Below, one piece after another: positions 43,808 to 52,744 of a stretch of DNA of 64,000 nucleotides. Every line of letters begins with the position of its first letter. Position 1 is the first letter of the stretch. Made by a program: the position numbers and the translations under genes. Where the stretch lies: assembly GCF_001515305.1 (NCBI RefSeq), contig NZ_LNQV01000009.1:1-64000 (forward strand). The letters run 5' to 3'. Source of the stretch: Aquitalea pelogenes. GTDB lineage: Bacteria; Pseudomonadota; Gammaproteobacteria; Burkholderiales; Chromobacteriaceae. The notes below the pieces were generated by a model. It saw only the letters and a list, made by a program, of their open reading frames with translations. It had not been told where the DNA came from and did not search any database.

Positions 43808-45387
43808 GCCAGCAAGAGAGTAACGATGACAACTGGCTGCTGGAGGACGACCCGGCAGACGCCGGCAATGCACTGCAGTCGTACAAACGGCCATGGAAAA
43901 TCCTGATCGTTGATGACGAACCGGATGTGCACAGTGCGACATCGCTGGCGATACGCAATATCCGTTACAAGGATCGCGGGCTGGAACTGATCAGCGCCTA
44001 TTCCGCGGCGCAAGCCGAGCAGATGCTGCAGCTGCACGATGATATCGCCCTGATCCTGCTTGATGTGGTAATGGAAACCGATGATGCCGGATTGCAGCTG
44101 GTACAGCGCATTCGCGAAGTCATGCAGAACAACACCTCCCGCATCGTGCTGCGCACCGGCCAGCCCGGCCAGGCACCAGAGCAGGAGGTGATCCTCAATT
44201 ACGACATCAACGACTACAAGACCAAGACCGAGCTGACGGTACAAAAGCTGTTCACCACCGTAATTGCCTCCCTGCGGGCCTATGAGAACCTGATTACCAT
44301 CGAAAAGAACCGTCAGGGGCTGGCCAAGATTCTGGAAGGTGCGGCCGATTTGTACCAGATGTTCTCGCTCAAGGAATTTGCCTCCGGGGTGCTCAAGCAG
44401 ATCAGCGCCATTCTGGACGTAGGCACCGATGGCATTCTGTGTGTCGAAAGCACGCCAGACCTGACCGGTCGGCCACAGCTGGAAATCCTGGCCGCTGCAG
44501 GTGCTTATGAAACCCTGCTCGTAAGCGGCAGTCTGGACGATTATCCCGAATTGGCCCAAGCCATCCGTCAGGCCTTGCTGGAAAAGCGCAATATCTATCA
44601 GCACCCCTACGATGTGCTGTGCATCACGGCCCAGAACGGCCGGGAATTTGCCGTACACTTCACGCCACCCTGGCCGCTGGATGATGTCGAGCGCAATCTG
44701 CTGGAAGTCTTCTGCCAACGCATTTCCTCGGCCTATGACAACCTCTACCTGTACAACCAGCTACGCCATTCGCAAGAGGCCACCGTGGTAGCACTGGCGG
44801 CCCTGGCCGAATACCGCGATACGGACACCGGGGCACACGTGCAGCGGGTACAGAAACTGACTCATGCCATTGCCAGTGAAATCCGCCGGGGCGGACATTA
44901 TCTGGAACAGCTCAGTCCGGACTTCATGGACATGGTGGGCATGGCCAGCATCCTGCACGATGTGGGCAAGGTCGGAACACCGGACCACATCCTGTTCAAG
45001 CCCGGCAAGCTGGACCCGGACGAACGCCGCATCATGGAGCAACACGCCAGCATTGGTGCCAGCATTCTGGCCAAGTCGGCCCAGATGGTGGAAGGACAGA
45101 GCTATTTGTCACTCGGCTCGGAAATTGCCGGCGGGCACCACGAACACTTCGATGGCAATGGCTACCCGCAAAAGCTGAGTGGCCAGGCCATCCCGCTGTC
45201 GGCGCGCATCGTCGCAGTGGTGGATGTGTTTGACGCCCTGCTCAACAAACGTCCTTATAAAGAGCCATGGGAGTTGTCCGAAACCCTGGACTATATCCGC
45301 AGCCGCTCAGGCAGCCAGTTCGACCCGGTGGTGGTCACCGCACTGTGCACGCTGGTGGAGGAAAACCGTTTGCCTTTCGAGCTGTAA
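43804..45387 (+). CDS. Response regulator with DUF3369 and HD-GYP domain
   Basis: A 527-residue protein: a receiver domain (about 31-150, phospho-acceptor Asp87 in LLDVV, acidic pair in VDDEPD), a DUF3369 sensor-like domain (about 170-310), and an HD-GYP phosphodiesterase domain (about 335-510). The catalytic HD (SILHDVGKVG) and GYP (HHEHFDGNGYP) motifs are intact, so it should degrade cyclic di-GMP when activated by the upstream kinase. The protein starts inside the kinase stop (ATGA). Probable outputs are motility or biofilm control (family knowledge). Confidence 0.93.
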   Translation: MSQQESNDDNWLLEDDPADAGNALQSYKRPWKILIVDDEPDVHSATSLAIRNIRYKDRGLELISAYSAAQAEQMLQLHDDIALILLDVVMETDDAGLQLVQRIREVMQNNTSRIVLRTGQPGQAPEQEVILNYDINDYKTKTELTVQKLFTTVIASLRAYENLITIEKNRQGLAKILEGAADLYQMFSLKEFASGVLKQISAILDVGTDGILCVESTPDLTGRPQLEILAAAGAYETLLVSGSLDDYPELAQAIRQALLEKRNIYQHPYDVLCITAQNGREFAVHFTPPWPLDDVERNLLEVFCQRISSAYDNLYLYNQLRHSQEATVVALAALAEYRDTDTGAHVQRVQKLTHAIASEIRRGGHYLEQLSPDFMDMVGMASILHDVGKVGTPDHILFKPGKLDPDERRIMEQHASIGASILAKSAQMVEGQSYLSLGSEIAGGHHEHFDGNGYPQKLSGQAIPLSARIVAVVDVFDALLNKRPYKEPWELSETLDYIRSRSGSQFDPVVVTALCTLVEENRLPFEL

Positions 45388-45401
45388 CATCTGCTGCAAC
45401 G

Positions 45402-45436
45402 AAAAAAGCCGCGCTGATTCATCAGGGCGGCTTTTT
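45402..45436. terminator. Bidirectional terminator between HD-GYP and trhA genes
   Basis: AAAAGCCGC-x-CTGAT, loop TC, ATCAG-x-GCGGCTTTT with one internal mismatch, flanked by A and T runs. It serves both convergent genes. Confidence 0.82.
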
Positions 45437-45453
45437 CAATACTGGGGCAAGGC

Positions 45454-46071
45454 TCAGGCAACGTAGAACATCACGCTGACGAACTGGCAGATGCTGCCAC
45501 CCATCACGAACAAATGCCAGATGCCGTGCCCGTGACGGATTTTCTCGTCATTGATGAACCAGTAAATGCCCACGCTGTAGATCACCCCGCCCAGCGCCAG
45601 CCAGAACAGACCACCCCAGGACATGGCTGCAATCAGGGGCTGCATGGCAATCACCACCAGCCAGCCCATCACCACATAGAGAATCATCGACAACAAACGC
45701 GTACGTCGCCCCAGCGTGAGTTCCTGGACGATGCCGAAAATGGCCAGCCCCCAGCTCAAACCGAACAAGGTCCATCCCCATGCACCACGCAAGGTCACCA
45801 GACAGTATGGCGTGTAGCTCCCCGCGATCAGCAGGTAGATGGCCGAGTGGTCGCACTTTTGCAAAATCGCCTTGGCACGGCCTTTGGCGCTGTGATACAG
45901 GGTGGAAATCAGATACAGCAATACCAGGGTGGAACCGTACAGGCTGAAGCTGACGATCTTCCAGGGGTCACCCTGCTCGGCAGCCACATACACCAGGCTG
46001 ATCAGCCCGGTCACCGCCAGCACGGTACCAATCAGATGGGAAATGCCGTTGAAGCGCTCTCCGTAATACAT
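45454..46071 (-). CDS. trhA: Hemolysin III / TrhA-family membrane protein
   Basis: A 205-residue seven-helix protein of the PAQR/hemolysin III group. YGERFNGISHLIGT holds the first His ligand, STLYHS and KCDHSAIYLLIAGSYTPYCL the central motif, and HGHGIWHLFVMGG the C-terminal His pair of the metal site. Known members affect membrane-lipid homeostasis. The start at 46071 is preferred over 46104 because of the GAGAGAG run upstream and alignment with family N-termini. Confidence 0.9.
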   Translation of the reverse strand: MYYGERFNGISHLIGTVLAVTGLISLVYVAAEQGDPWKIVSFSLYGSTLVLLYLISTLYHSAKGRAKAILQKCDHSAIYLLIAGSYTPYCLVTLRGAWGWTLFGLSWGLAIFGIVQELTLGRRTRLLSMILYVVMGWLVVIAMQPLIAAMSWGGLFWLALGGVIYSVGIYWFINDEKIRHGHGIWHLFVMGGSICQFVSVMFYVA

Positions 46072-46245
46072 GTCACTCTCTCTTCTTACTGCAACCATGT
46101 GCATGGCCAGCTACGACTACGGGTCAAACAAGCGATTGACTGTTCCCGGTAACAGGCAGTTCCTGCAGGGACTACAACTAGTTGGCGGCACAAACCGGCA
46201 ATGCAAGTTCAAACCGCCACTTATTCTCGATATGAAACAGTATAC

Positions 46246-46276
46246 AAAAACAAAGCGGGCCGTAGCCCGCTTTGTC
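46246..46276 (-). terminator. Terminator after adk
   Basis: CAAAGCGGGC (46251-46260), loop, GCCCGCTTTG (46265-46274); on the minus strand it runs into TTTTTG. The gap onward to trhA has no other gene. Confidence 0.82.
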
Positions 46277-46299
46277 ACATTGGCAGTAAAAAACGTCGC

Positions 46300-46983
<684 letters not shown>

Positions 46984-47035
46984 TTATTGTGATTGGTGTT
47001 CTTCGGCCGTCTTGCATTGCGGCCTTGCCTGACGC

Positions 47036-47797
47036 TCAGCGTCCGGCCAGTACGGCACGCACCCGTTCCAGATCCTCCGGCGTATCCACGCCGGCTGCGG
47101 GTGCCTCGCTCACCGTGGCCACCATGATGGGGTAGCCGTGCCACAACACGCGCAGTTGTTCCAGTGCTTCAAACTGTTCCAGCGGTGCCGGGCTCAATGA
47201 GCTGTAGGTTTGCAAAAAACCTGCCTGGTAGGCATACATGCCAATGTGCCGCAGGACCGGTAGGTCGGCAGGCAACACGCTTGTATCGTGTGCAAACGCG
47301 TCACGGGCATAGGGGATGGGCGCCCGGCTGAAATACAGGGCCCGCCCAGCGTGATCCAGTACCACCTTGACCACATTGGGATTGAACATGTCCTGCGCGG
47401 CATGAAAAGGGTGCGCCACCGTTGCCATCGGCACACCTGTTTCTGCCATCAGTGCTGCCAGCTTGTCGATCAGGGCCGGGTCGATCAAGGGCTCGTCGCC
47501 CTGTACGTTCACCACCACCTGCCCGGCAGGCCATTGCATGCGCTGCGCGACTTCAGCCAGACGGTCAGTACCGCTGGCGTGATCTTCCCGTGTCATCACC
47601 GCTTCGATGCCATGTGCGGCACAGGCTGCGAGAATGTCGGGATGATCGGTTGCCACCACCACCTGGCTGGCGCGGCTTTTTGCTGCCTGCTCGGCCACGC
47701 GCACCACCATGGGTTTGCCGCCCAGGTCGGCAAGCGGCTTGCCTGGCAGACGGCTGGACGCCATGCGCGCCGGAATGACGATGGCAAAACCGCTCAT
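47036..47797 (-). CDS. kdsB: CMP-KDO synthetase
   Basis: A 253-residue 3-deoxy-manno-octulosonate cytidylyltransferase activating KDO for LPS inner-core assembly. The nucleotide-binding motif is [19 protein letters not shown], and [11 protein letters not shown] binds Mg2+. The start at 47797 gives the proper N-terminus and overlaps the Trm112 stop by four bases. It complements kdsD and kdsC encoded at 31-33 kb. Confidence 0.96.
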   Translation of the reverse strand: MSGFAIVIPARMASSRLPGKPLADLGGKPMVVRVAEQAAKSRASQVVVATDHPDILAACAAHGIEAVMTREDHASGTDRLAEVAQRMQWPAGQVVVNVQGDEPLIDPALIDKLAALMAETGVPMATVAHPFHAAQDMFNPNVVKVVLDHAGRALYFSRAPIPYARDAFAHDTSVLPADLPVLRHIGMYAYQAGFLQTYSSLSPAPLEQFEALEQLRVLWHGYPIMVATVSEAPAAGVDTPEDLERVRAVLAGR

Positions 47798-47976
47798 TTT
47801 ACTTCTTCTTCCGGCGCCAGTTCGCGCGCCTCGGTTTCCAGCATCATCGGGATGCCGTCCTTGATCGGGAATGCCAGACGGTCGCCCTTGCAGATCAGTT
47901 CCTGCCGGGTCTTGTCGAGTACCAGCGGGCCTTTGCACAGCGGGCACACCAGAATGTCCAGAAATTTAGCGTCCAT
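47794..47976 (-). CDS. Trm112-family zinc-ribbon protein
   Basis: A 60-residue protein of the Trm112/YcaR family. CPLC near residue 11 and a later Cys ([20 protein letters not shown]) are its hallmark. It lies between lpxK and kdsB, as in many Gram-negatives, overlapping both by 11 and 4 bases. Eukaryotic Trm112 activates methyltransferases; the bacterial role is not established. Confidence 0.9.
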   Translation of the reverse strand: MDAKFLDILVCPLCKGPLVLDKTRQELICKGDRLAFPIKDGIPMMLETEARELAPEEEVK

Positions 47977-48997
47977 GTCTTATCTTCAATCGGGAAAGTA
48001 GCCAGCCGGCAAGATCCGGCGTCAGCTGGGCCGTCACCGGCAAGATCCATAGTCTAGCACGCTGCGCCGCATCATGAATCACTCCCCGCAATTTCACCGC
48101 ATCTTTGCTGGTGACGATGACGGGACTGTCGCCGCCAGGCAAATCGGCAGCACTGAAAACATGATGATCGGGAAAATGCAGGCACTGCTGCAAAGTAAAG
48201 CCTTGCTGTTGCAAGGTTTGGAAAAATCGCTCCGGGTGACCGATGCCAGCCAGCGCAATCACCGGCTGTCCGGCAAAATCTCCTGCCGGGCGATAACGGT
48301 CTGGCTCGGCCAGCGATTGCAGCATCCCGCACTGCAATTGCATGTCAAACCGCGGCAGGTCTGCCGGCAAGGGCAAGTCGGCGCCATGACCATTCACCAC
48401 CACGGCATCAACACTGGCCAGCCTCCTGGCAGGCTCGCGCAAGGGGCCACCGGGTAACAGGTGTCCGTTACCCAGCCCGCGGGCCCCGTCCAGCACCACC
48501 ACCTCCAGCGTGCGGGCCAAACGATAATGCTGCAGGCCGTCATCGGTCAGGATCAGCTGTGTTTCGGGGTACAGACGTAACAGGTGCTCACCCGCGGCCA
48601 CCCGGTCCCGCCCGACCACTACCGGCACGCCACTGGCCGCCAGCAGCAGCGGTTCATCCCCCACTTCGTCAGGCGTGCTCTCTGGCAAGACCAGGGTTGG
48701 CTCAGCATGCGAACCACCATAACCACGACTGATCACCCCCACCCGGACACCTTGCTGATGCAGGCTGGCCAGCAAACCCAGGGTAAGCGGCGTCTTGCCC
48801 ACACCACCGACATTGATGTTGCCGATGACCACAACCGGCACCCCCAGGCGCTGGCTGCGTAATACACCAAGCCGATACCCTGCCCTGCGCAGGCCCGCCA
48901 ACAGAGCAAACAGCCCTTCCAGCGGAGCCAGAAGGGCTGTCAGCCACCATCTCGGTTGATACCAGTGGCGTTCGATCAGTTGACTGAGTCGACTCAC
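47966..48997 (-). CDS. lpxK: Tetraacyldisaccharide 4'-kinase
   Basis: A 343-residue membrane-bound kinase that phosphorylates the 4' position of lipid A precursor. The Walker-type motif is [14 protein letters not shown] (about 58-71); [11 protein letters not shown] and VTSKDAVKL are further family motifs. An N-terminal amphipathic/hydrophobic helix ([19 protein letters not shown]) anchors it. It overlaps exbD by four bases, so lipid A synthesis is coupled to an energy-transducing gene pair. Confidence 0.95.
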   Translation of the reverse strand: MSRLSQLIERHWYQPRWWLTALLAPLEGLFALLAGLRRAGYRLGVLRSQRLGVPVVVIGNINVGGVGKTPLTLGLLASLHQQGVRVGVISRGYGGSHAEPTLVLPESTPDEVGDEPLLLAASGVPVVVGRDRVAAGEHLLRLYPETQLILTDDGLQHYRLARTLEVVVLDGARGLGNGHLLPGGPLREPARRLASVDAVVVNGHGADLPLPADLPRFDMQLQCGMLQSLAEPDRYRPAGDFAGQPVIALAGIGHPERFFQTLQQQGFTLQQCLHFPDHHVFSAADLPGGDSPVIVTSKDAVKLRGVIHDAAQRARLWILPVTAQLTPDLAGWLLSRLKIRHGR

Positions 48998-49413
48998 GGT
49001 GTGGTGTTCTGCGTGGCAAATGTCAGCTGCAACAAACCGGCTGCCCGGGCAGCCTCCATCACGCTGATCACCGATTGATGGGTCGCCTTGGCATCGGCAT
49101 TCACCACCACCACCGGGTCTTTCTTGCCGGCAGCCGCATCACGCAGCTGGGCTTGCAAGCCGGCTTTGTCACCCGGCAACAGTTTATGGCCCGCCACATC
49201 CATTTCACCGGAAGCCGCCACAGCAACGGTAATCGGTGTGGCTTCCTGCTGACTGGTATCGGCCTGCGCCGTGGGCAGGTTGATCTTCATCTCGGCAAAT
49301 TTGGAATAGGTCGTGGTGACCATCAGGAAAATCAGGATCACCAGCAACAGATCAATCATCGGGATGAAGTTGATTTCCGGCTCCTCACGGTGCCGTCCGC
49401 GACGGAAATTCAT
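48994..49413 (-). CDS. exbD: ExbD/TolR biopolymer transport protein
   Basis: A 139-residue protein with one N-terminal membrane helix carrying the essential Asp (INFIPMIDLLLVILIFLMV) and a periplasmic domain. With ExbB it uses the proton gradient to energise TonB-type or related envelope transport. It overlaps exbB by four bases and lpxK by four. Confidence 0.93.
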   Translation of the reverse strand: MNFRRGRHREEPEINFIPMIDLLLVILIFLMVTTTYSKFAEMKINLPTAQADTSQQEATPITVAVAASGEMDVAGHKLLPGDKAGLQAQLRDAAAGKKDPVVVVNADAKATHQSVISVMEAARAAGLLQLTFATQNTTP

Positions 49414-50033
49414 GACTGGTTACCGTTCTGACGCTCGCCATGCACCACTTCAACCAGTTTCACCGCCTGTGCTTCCATTTCCACCAGCAAGCCATCCACA
49501 CGAGCGCGGAAATGACGGTAGAACATCATGCTGGGAATGGCCACGATCAGGCCGAAAGCGGTGTTGTACAGGGCAATGGAAATACCATGGGCCAACTGTT
49601 GCGGATTGCTGGAACCACCCGGCGCCTGGGAACCAAAGATTTCAATCATCCCGATTACCGTACCCAGCAAACCCAGCAGCGGTGCCATGGCGGCAATGGT
49701 ACCCAGCGTATTGAGAAAACGTTCCAGCTGGTGCGCCACCACACGGCCTTCGTCCTCGATGGCATCTTTCATTACTTCACGACTGACACCAACATTACGC
49801 AGGCCCGCAGCAAACAGCTTGCCCAACGGGGAATGGTTCTGGAGCAACTGCAACAATTCGGCAGAGGCTCCGGCGCGACGGTATTCGGCCACGGTTTGTG
49901 CCAACAGACCATCAGGAACGATCAACGAGGCACGCAAACTGAACAGACGCTCGAAGATGATGGCCAGCGAAATGACCGAGGCCAGAATGATGGTCCAGAT
50001 CGGCCAGCCGGCCGCTTCAACAATTGACCACAC
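49410..50033 (-). CDS. exbB: ExbB/TolQ/MotA-family proton channel protein
   Basis: A 207-residue protein with three membrane helices (about 12-32, 102-125, 145-168); TLGTIAAMAPLLGLLGTVIGMIEIF and ALYNTAFGLIVAIPSMMFY are diagnostic. It forms the pentameric channel around ExbD. First gene of the exbB-exbD-lpxK-trm112-kdsB(-adk) operon; its upstream region carries tandem palindromes. Confidence 0.93.
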   Translation of the reverse strand: MWSIVEAAGWPIWTIILASVISLAIIFERLFSLRASLIVPDGLLAQTVAEYRRAGASAELLQLLQNHSPLGKLFAAGLRNVGVSREVMKDAIEDEGRVVAHQLERFLNTLGTIAAMAPLLGLLGTVIGMIEIFGSQAPGGSSNPQQLAHGISIALYNTAFGLIVAIPSMMFYRHFRARVDGLLVEMEAQAVKLVEVVHGERQNGNQS

Positions 50034-50050
50034 GAAACACTCTCCAAAGC

Positions 50051-50075
50051 TTTAGCTAAACGCTAAACTTTAGCG
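50051..50075. promoter_or_regulatory. Tandem palindromes upstream of exbB
   Basis: TTTAGCTAAA (50051-50060) is directly followed by CGCTAAA-C-TTTAGCG (50061-50075), both perfect. They lie 18-42 bases upstream of the exbB start, inside the leader or promoter. Not a classical Fur box. Candidate operator or mRNA hairpin. Confidence 0.45.
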
Positions 50076-50193
50076 GTTGCGCCAGTTCTCGGCAACCATG
50101 GCGGCTGTCATGCAGCGCAGAAAAACAGGAAATTACGAAACAAATACAAGAAAATTCCCTAAGCTGTGATTTTGTAAGGGAAATTTGCCTGCA

Positions 50194-50225
50194 TCCACAG
50201 ATCCTGTGGATAACTTTGTTGATAA
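50194..50225 (-). promoter_or_regulatory. DnaA-box pair in the exbB-xseA intergenic region
   Basis: On the minus strand, TTATCCACA (50205-50213) is a perfect DnaA box and TTATCAACA (50217-50225) differs at one position; starts are 12 bases apart. The first overlaps a 7-3-7 inverted repeat, TCCACAG-ATC-CTGTGGA (50194-50210). AT-rich DNA follows at about 50285-50345. It could bind DnaA; this is not evidence of an origin by itself. Confidence 0.4.
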
Positions 50226-50316
50226 GCATGTGAACAGATAGGGCAAAACCGCACGGCAGGCCCATTTCCGGCAACTGACCGCAATTTGCACAAACAATAT
50301 AACATATTGATTTTAC

Positions 50317-50337
50317 AGTGATTTATTTTCAATCACT
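50317..50337. promoter_or_regulatory. Inverted repeat before xseA
   Basis: AGTGATT-N7-AATCACT is perfect and sits in the AT-rich stretch about 80 bases before the xseA start. With the sites at 50051 and 50194 it fills the otherwise gene-free 380 bases between exbB and xseA. Confidence 0.35.
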
Positions 50338-50414
50338 TAACACCACATTCTTCTTTGTCCGACAATTTACAGACGACAAAAACCGGTATTTTTGTTGTGG
50401 ATGACTTGACAACC

Positions 50415-51770
50415 ATGAATTTCAATAGCACGGCCAATGACGTCATCAGCGTCTCTTCCCTTAATCGCATGGTGCGTGACTTGCTGGAATCCGGCCTGCC
50501 ACCGTTGTGGATTGGCGGAGAAATTTCCAACCTGACCCTGGCTGCGTCTGGTCATGCCTATTTCTCCCTCAAGGATGGCGGCGCACAAATACGCTGCGTG
50601 ATGTTCCGCCACAAATTGTCCTTGCTGCCGTTTCGTCTGGCAGAAGGCATGCAAGTGGAACTCAAGGGCCTGGTCACCCTGTACGAGGCCCGCGGCGATT
50701 ACCAGATCAATGTTGACACCATGCGCTCTGCGGGGCTTGGCCGCCTGTACGAGGCCTTCGAAAAGCTGAAAAGCCGCTTGAGTGCCGAAGGCTTGTTTGA
50801 TGCAGCACGCAAACGTCCGCTGCCAGCACACCCGGCAGCCATCGGCATTGTCACCTCACCGGCTGCGGCGGCGCTGCGCGATGTGGTCACCACGCTGGCC
50901 CGGCGCATGCCGGACATCCCGGTCATTCTTTACCCTGCGCAGGTACAAGGAGAAAGTGCGGCACGCCAGATTGCAGCCGCCATCGAGCAAGCCTCGGCAC
51001 GGCAGGAAGTTGAAGTGCTGATTGTGTGCCGCGGCGGTGGCAGCATTGAAGACTTGTGGTCGTTCAACGAGGAAATTGTTGCGCGTGCCATTGCCGCCTG
51101 CCGGATTCCGGTGGTCAGCGGTGTCGGCCACGAAACCGACTTCACCATCTGCGATTTTGTTGCTGACCGCCGCGCCCCTACGCCGACAGCGGCAGCAGAA
51201 CTGGTTTCCCCCAGCCAGGAGCAACTGCGCCTGCAACTGGAGCAAGCCAAACGCGGGCTGGAGCGGGCACTGGGTCGGCTGCTGGTGGATAAATCACAGC
51301 AACTGGACTACCTGTCCCGCCGGCTGAATCACCCGGGAGAAATACTGCGACGGCAAGTGCAAAGCTTGCAGCAGGCATCCGCGCGTTTACGTCGTAGCCT
51401 GGATGGCGTATTTGACCGTCGCCGCTTTGGCTTGCAGCTGGCAAACAGCCGCCTGCAGCGGCATCAGCCCCAACTACTACGTCAGCAACATCAGCTGAAC
51501 CAGTTGCAGGGAAGCTTGCAACGCGGCATGCAACTGCTCATTAGCCGCCGCAAACAGATGCTGCAACAACAGGCAGCCACGCTGGAAGCCATGAATCCGC
51601 AGGCAGTACTCAACCGTGGTTATGCCATCGTGCAAAAGCAGGATGGTCATGCGGTGAAGTCGCTACAGGAATTGCTGAACCGCGAGCGCGTGCTGTTGCG
51701 CCTGGCCGATGGCGTCACCGAAGCGCTGGTCGATCACCCCACTGGCGCGCAACCGGAATTGCCCTTCTGA
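50415..51770 (+). CDS. xseA: Exodeoxyribonuclease VII large subunit
   Basis: A 451-residue nuclease subunit. The N-terminal OB-fold (LPPLWIGGEISNLTLAASGHAYFSLKDGGAQIRCVMF), the catalytic domain (GIVTSPAAAALRDV, YPAQVQGESAA, VIVCRGGGSIEDLWSFNEE, ETDFTICDFVADRRAPTPTAAAE) and a long Gln/Leu-rich coiled coil are complete. Start 50415 is chosen by similarity; a longer in-frame start at 50355 exists. It degrades single-stranded DNA with the small XseB subunit, which is not in this window. Confidence 0.95.
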   Translation: MNFNSTANDVISVSSLNRMVRDLLESGLPPLWIGGEISNLTLAASGHAYFSLKDGGAQIRCVMFRHKLSLLPFRLAEGMQVELKGLVTLYEARGDYQINVDTMRSAGLGRLYEAFEKLKSRLSAEGLFDAARKRPLPAHPAAIGIVTSPAAAALRDVVTTLARRMPDIPVILYPAQVQGESAARQIAAAIEQASARQEVEVLIVCRGGGSIEDLWSFNEEIVARAIAACRIPVVSGVGHETDFTICDFVADRRAPTPTAAAELVSPSQEQLRLQLEQAKRGLERALGRLLVDKSQQLDYLSRRLNHPGEILRRQVQSLQQASARLRRSLDGVFDRRRFGLQLANSRLQRHQPQLLRQQHQLNQLQGSLQRGMQLLISRRKQMLQQQAATLEAMNPQAVLNRGYAIVQKQDGHAVKSLQELLNRERVLLRLADGVTEALVDHPTGAQPELPF

Positions 51771-51842
51771 AAAGCAAGGGCGCTTGACAGCGGGATGAAA
51801 TGTATCGAGGATGAATATCAAACAACCGTTTGAATTTAAGCC

Positions 51843-52298
51843 ATGAAACTTTCACCACGCCTGCTCAAGACACTGATCAACCTGTGGCCGCCCTTTCTGG
51901 GTGCCGGCATCAAGGTGGGGCATATTGCGCCAGACTGGCAGCAGGTGGATGTACGCCTGCGACTCGGGCTGACCAACCGCAATTACGTTGGCGTGCATTT
52001 TGGTGGCAGTCTGTACTCCATGACTGACCCGTTTTTCATGCTGATGCTGATGCAGTCGCTGGGGCCGGACTATGTGGTATGGGACAAGGCGGGCAGCATC
52101 GAATATCACAAACCGGGCAAAGGGGTGGTGCACGCCCGTTTCAATCTGGACCATCAGCAGATCGCAGATATCCGACGCCATACGGCGACTGGAGAAAAAC
52201 ACCTGCCGCAACTGAAAGTCGATATCCGGGACAGTGCTGGCGATGTGGTGGCCACCGTGCACAAGACCCTGTACGTCAGACGCAAAAAAGGCCGCTGA
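51843..52298 (+). CDS. DUF4442 hotdog-fold protein
   Basis: A 151-residue protein of the DUF4442/YiiD-like thioesterase-fold group (LINLWPPFLGAGIKVGHIAPDWQQVDVRLRLGLTNRNYVGVHFGGSLYSMTDPF). A role in acyl-thioester chemistry is possible from the fold; the substrate is unknown. Its stop codon lies in the loop of the terminator hairpin. Confidence 0.85.
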   Translation: MKLSPRLLKTLINLWPPFLGAGIKVGHIAPDWQQVDVRLRLGLTNRNYVGVHFGGSLYSMTDPFFMLMLMQSLGPDYVVWDKAGSIEYHKPGKGVVHARFNLDHQQIADIRRHTATGEKHLPQLKVDIRDSAGDVVATVHKTLYVRRKKGR

Positions 52299-52309
52299 GC
52301 GGCCTTTTT
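52284..52309. terminator. Terminator overlapping the DUF4442 stop codon
   Basis: AAAAAGGCCGC, loop TGA (the stop codon), GCGGCCTTTTT: an 11-bp perfect stem, bidirectional for the convergent ArsR gene. Confidence 0.88.
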
Positions 52310-52334
52310 GCATTGACGATGCCAGGCTGAAAGA

Positions 52335-52631
52335 TCAGTCGACAAAGCCACAAAATACTTCTCGCATCATTTTCAGTACTTCCAGCGTCCGGATATCCCC
52401 AACCCGGTAATATACCCGGTTGGCATCTTTCCTTGTCCGGAGAACACCCTTGTCACGCATGATGGCCAGATGCTGGGAAATGTTGCTCTGCGAGGTTCCC
52501 ACCTGCTCCACAATATCCTGCACACTGACTTCCTGGTCGCCCAGTACCGAAATGATCTTCAACCGCAAGGGATGAGACATTGCCTTCATCGCCCGCGAGG
52601 ACTGTTCGATCTGGTCATCGTTGAACAGCAA
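52335..52631 (-). CDS. ArsR-family HTH repressor
   Basis: A 98-residue winged-helix regulator (MSHPLRLKIISVLGDQEVSVQDIVEQVGTSQSNISQHLAIMRDKGVLRTRKDANRVYYRV). It lacks the Cys/His metal sites of ArsR/SmtB, having only one Cys near the C-terminus, so it is more like BigR/SoxR-type or non-metal members. The start codon is TTG at 52631, fixed by AGGAG six bases upstream and the absence of an earlier ATG. It is divergent from gpmI. Confidence 0.9.
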   Translation of the reverse strand: MLFNDDQIEQSSRAMKAMSHPLRLKIISVLGDQEVSVQDIVEQVGTSQSNISQHLAIMRDKGVLRTRKDANRVYYRVGDIRTLEVLKMMREVFCGFVD

Positions 52632-52672
52632 GCTCTGCTCCTAAGTAGTTTGCAATGCGTATTTATATTGGT

Positions 52673-52700
52673 TTGACTACGGTACAATACTAACTAAAAA
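52673..52700 (+). promoter_or_regulatory. Sigma-70-like promoter for gpmI
   Basis: TTGACT (52673-52678), a 16-base spacer and TAAAAA (52695-52700), lying 45 bases before the gpmI ATG in the divergent arsR/gpmI gap. Confidence 0.4.
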
Positions 52701-52744
52701 AATCAATACCATCAAGAATTTCTAATATTCTGATTGTGGACATC

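Noticed and set aside
50194-50345. Chromosomal replication origin
   Set aside because: Only two DnaA boxes are seen and dnaA, dnaN, gyrB, rpmH or parAB are not in the window; kept only as a possible DnaA-binding site.
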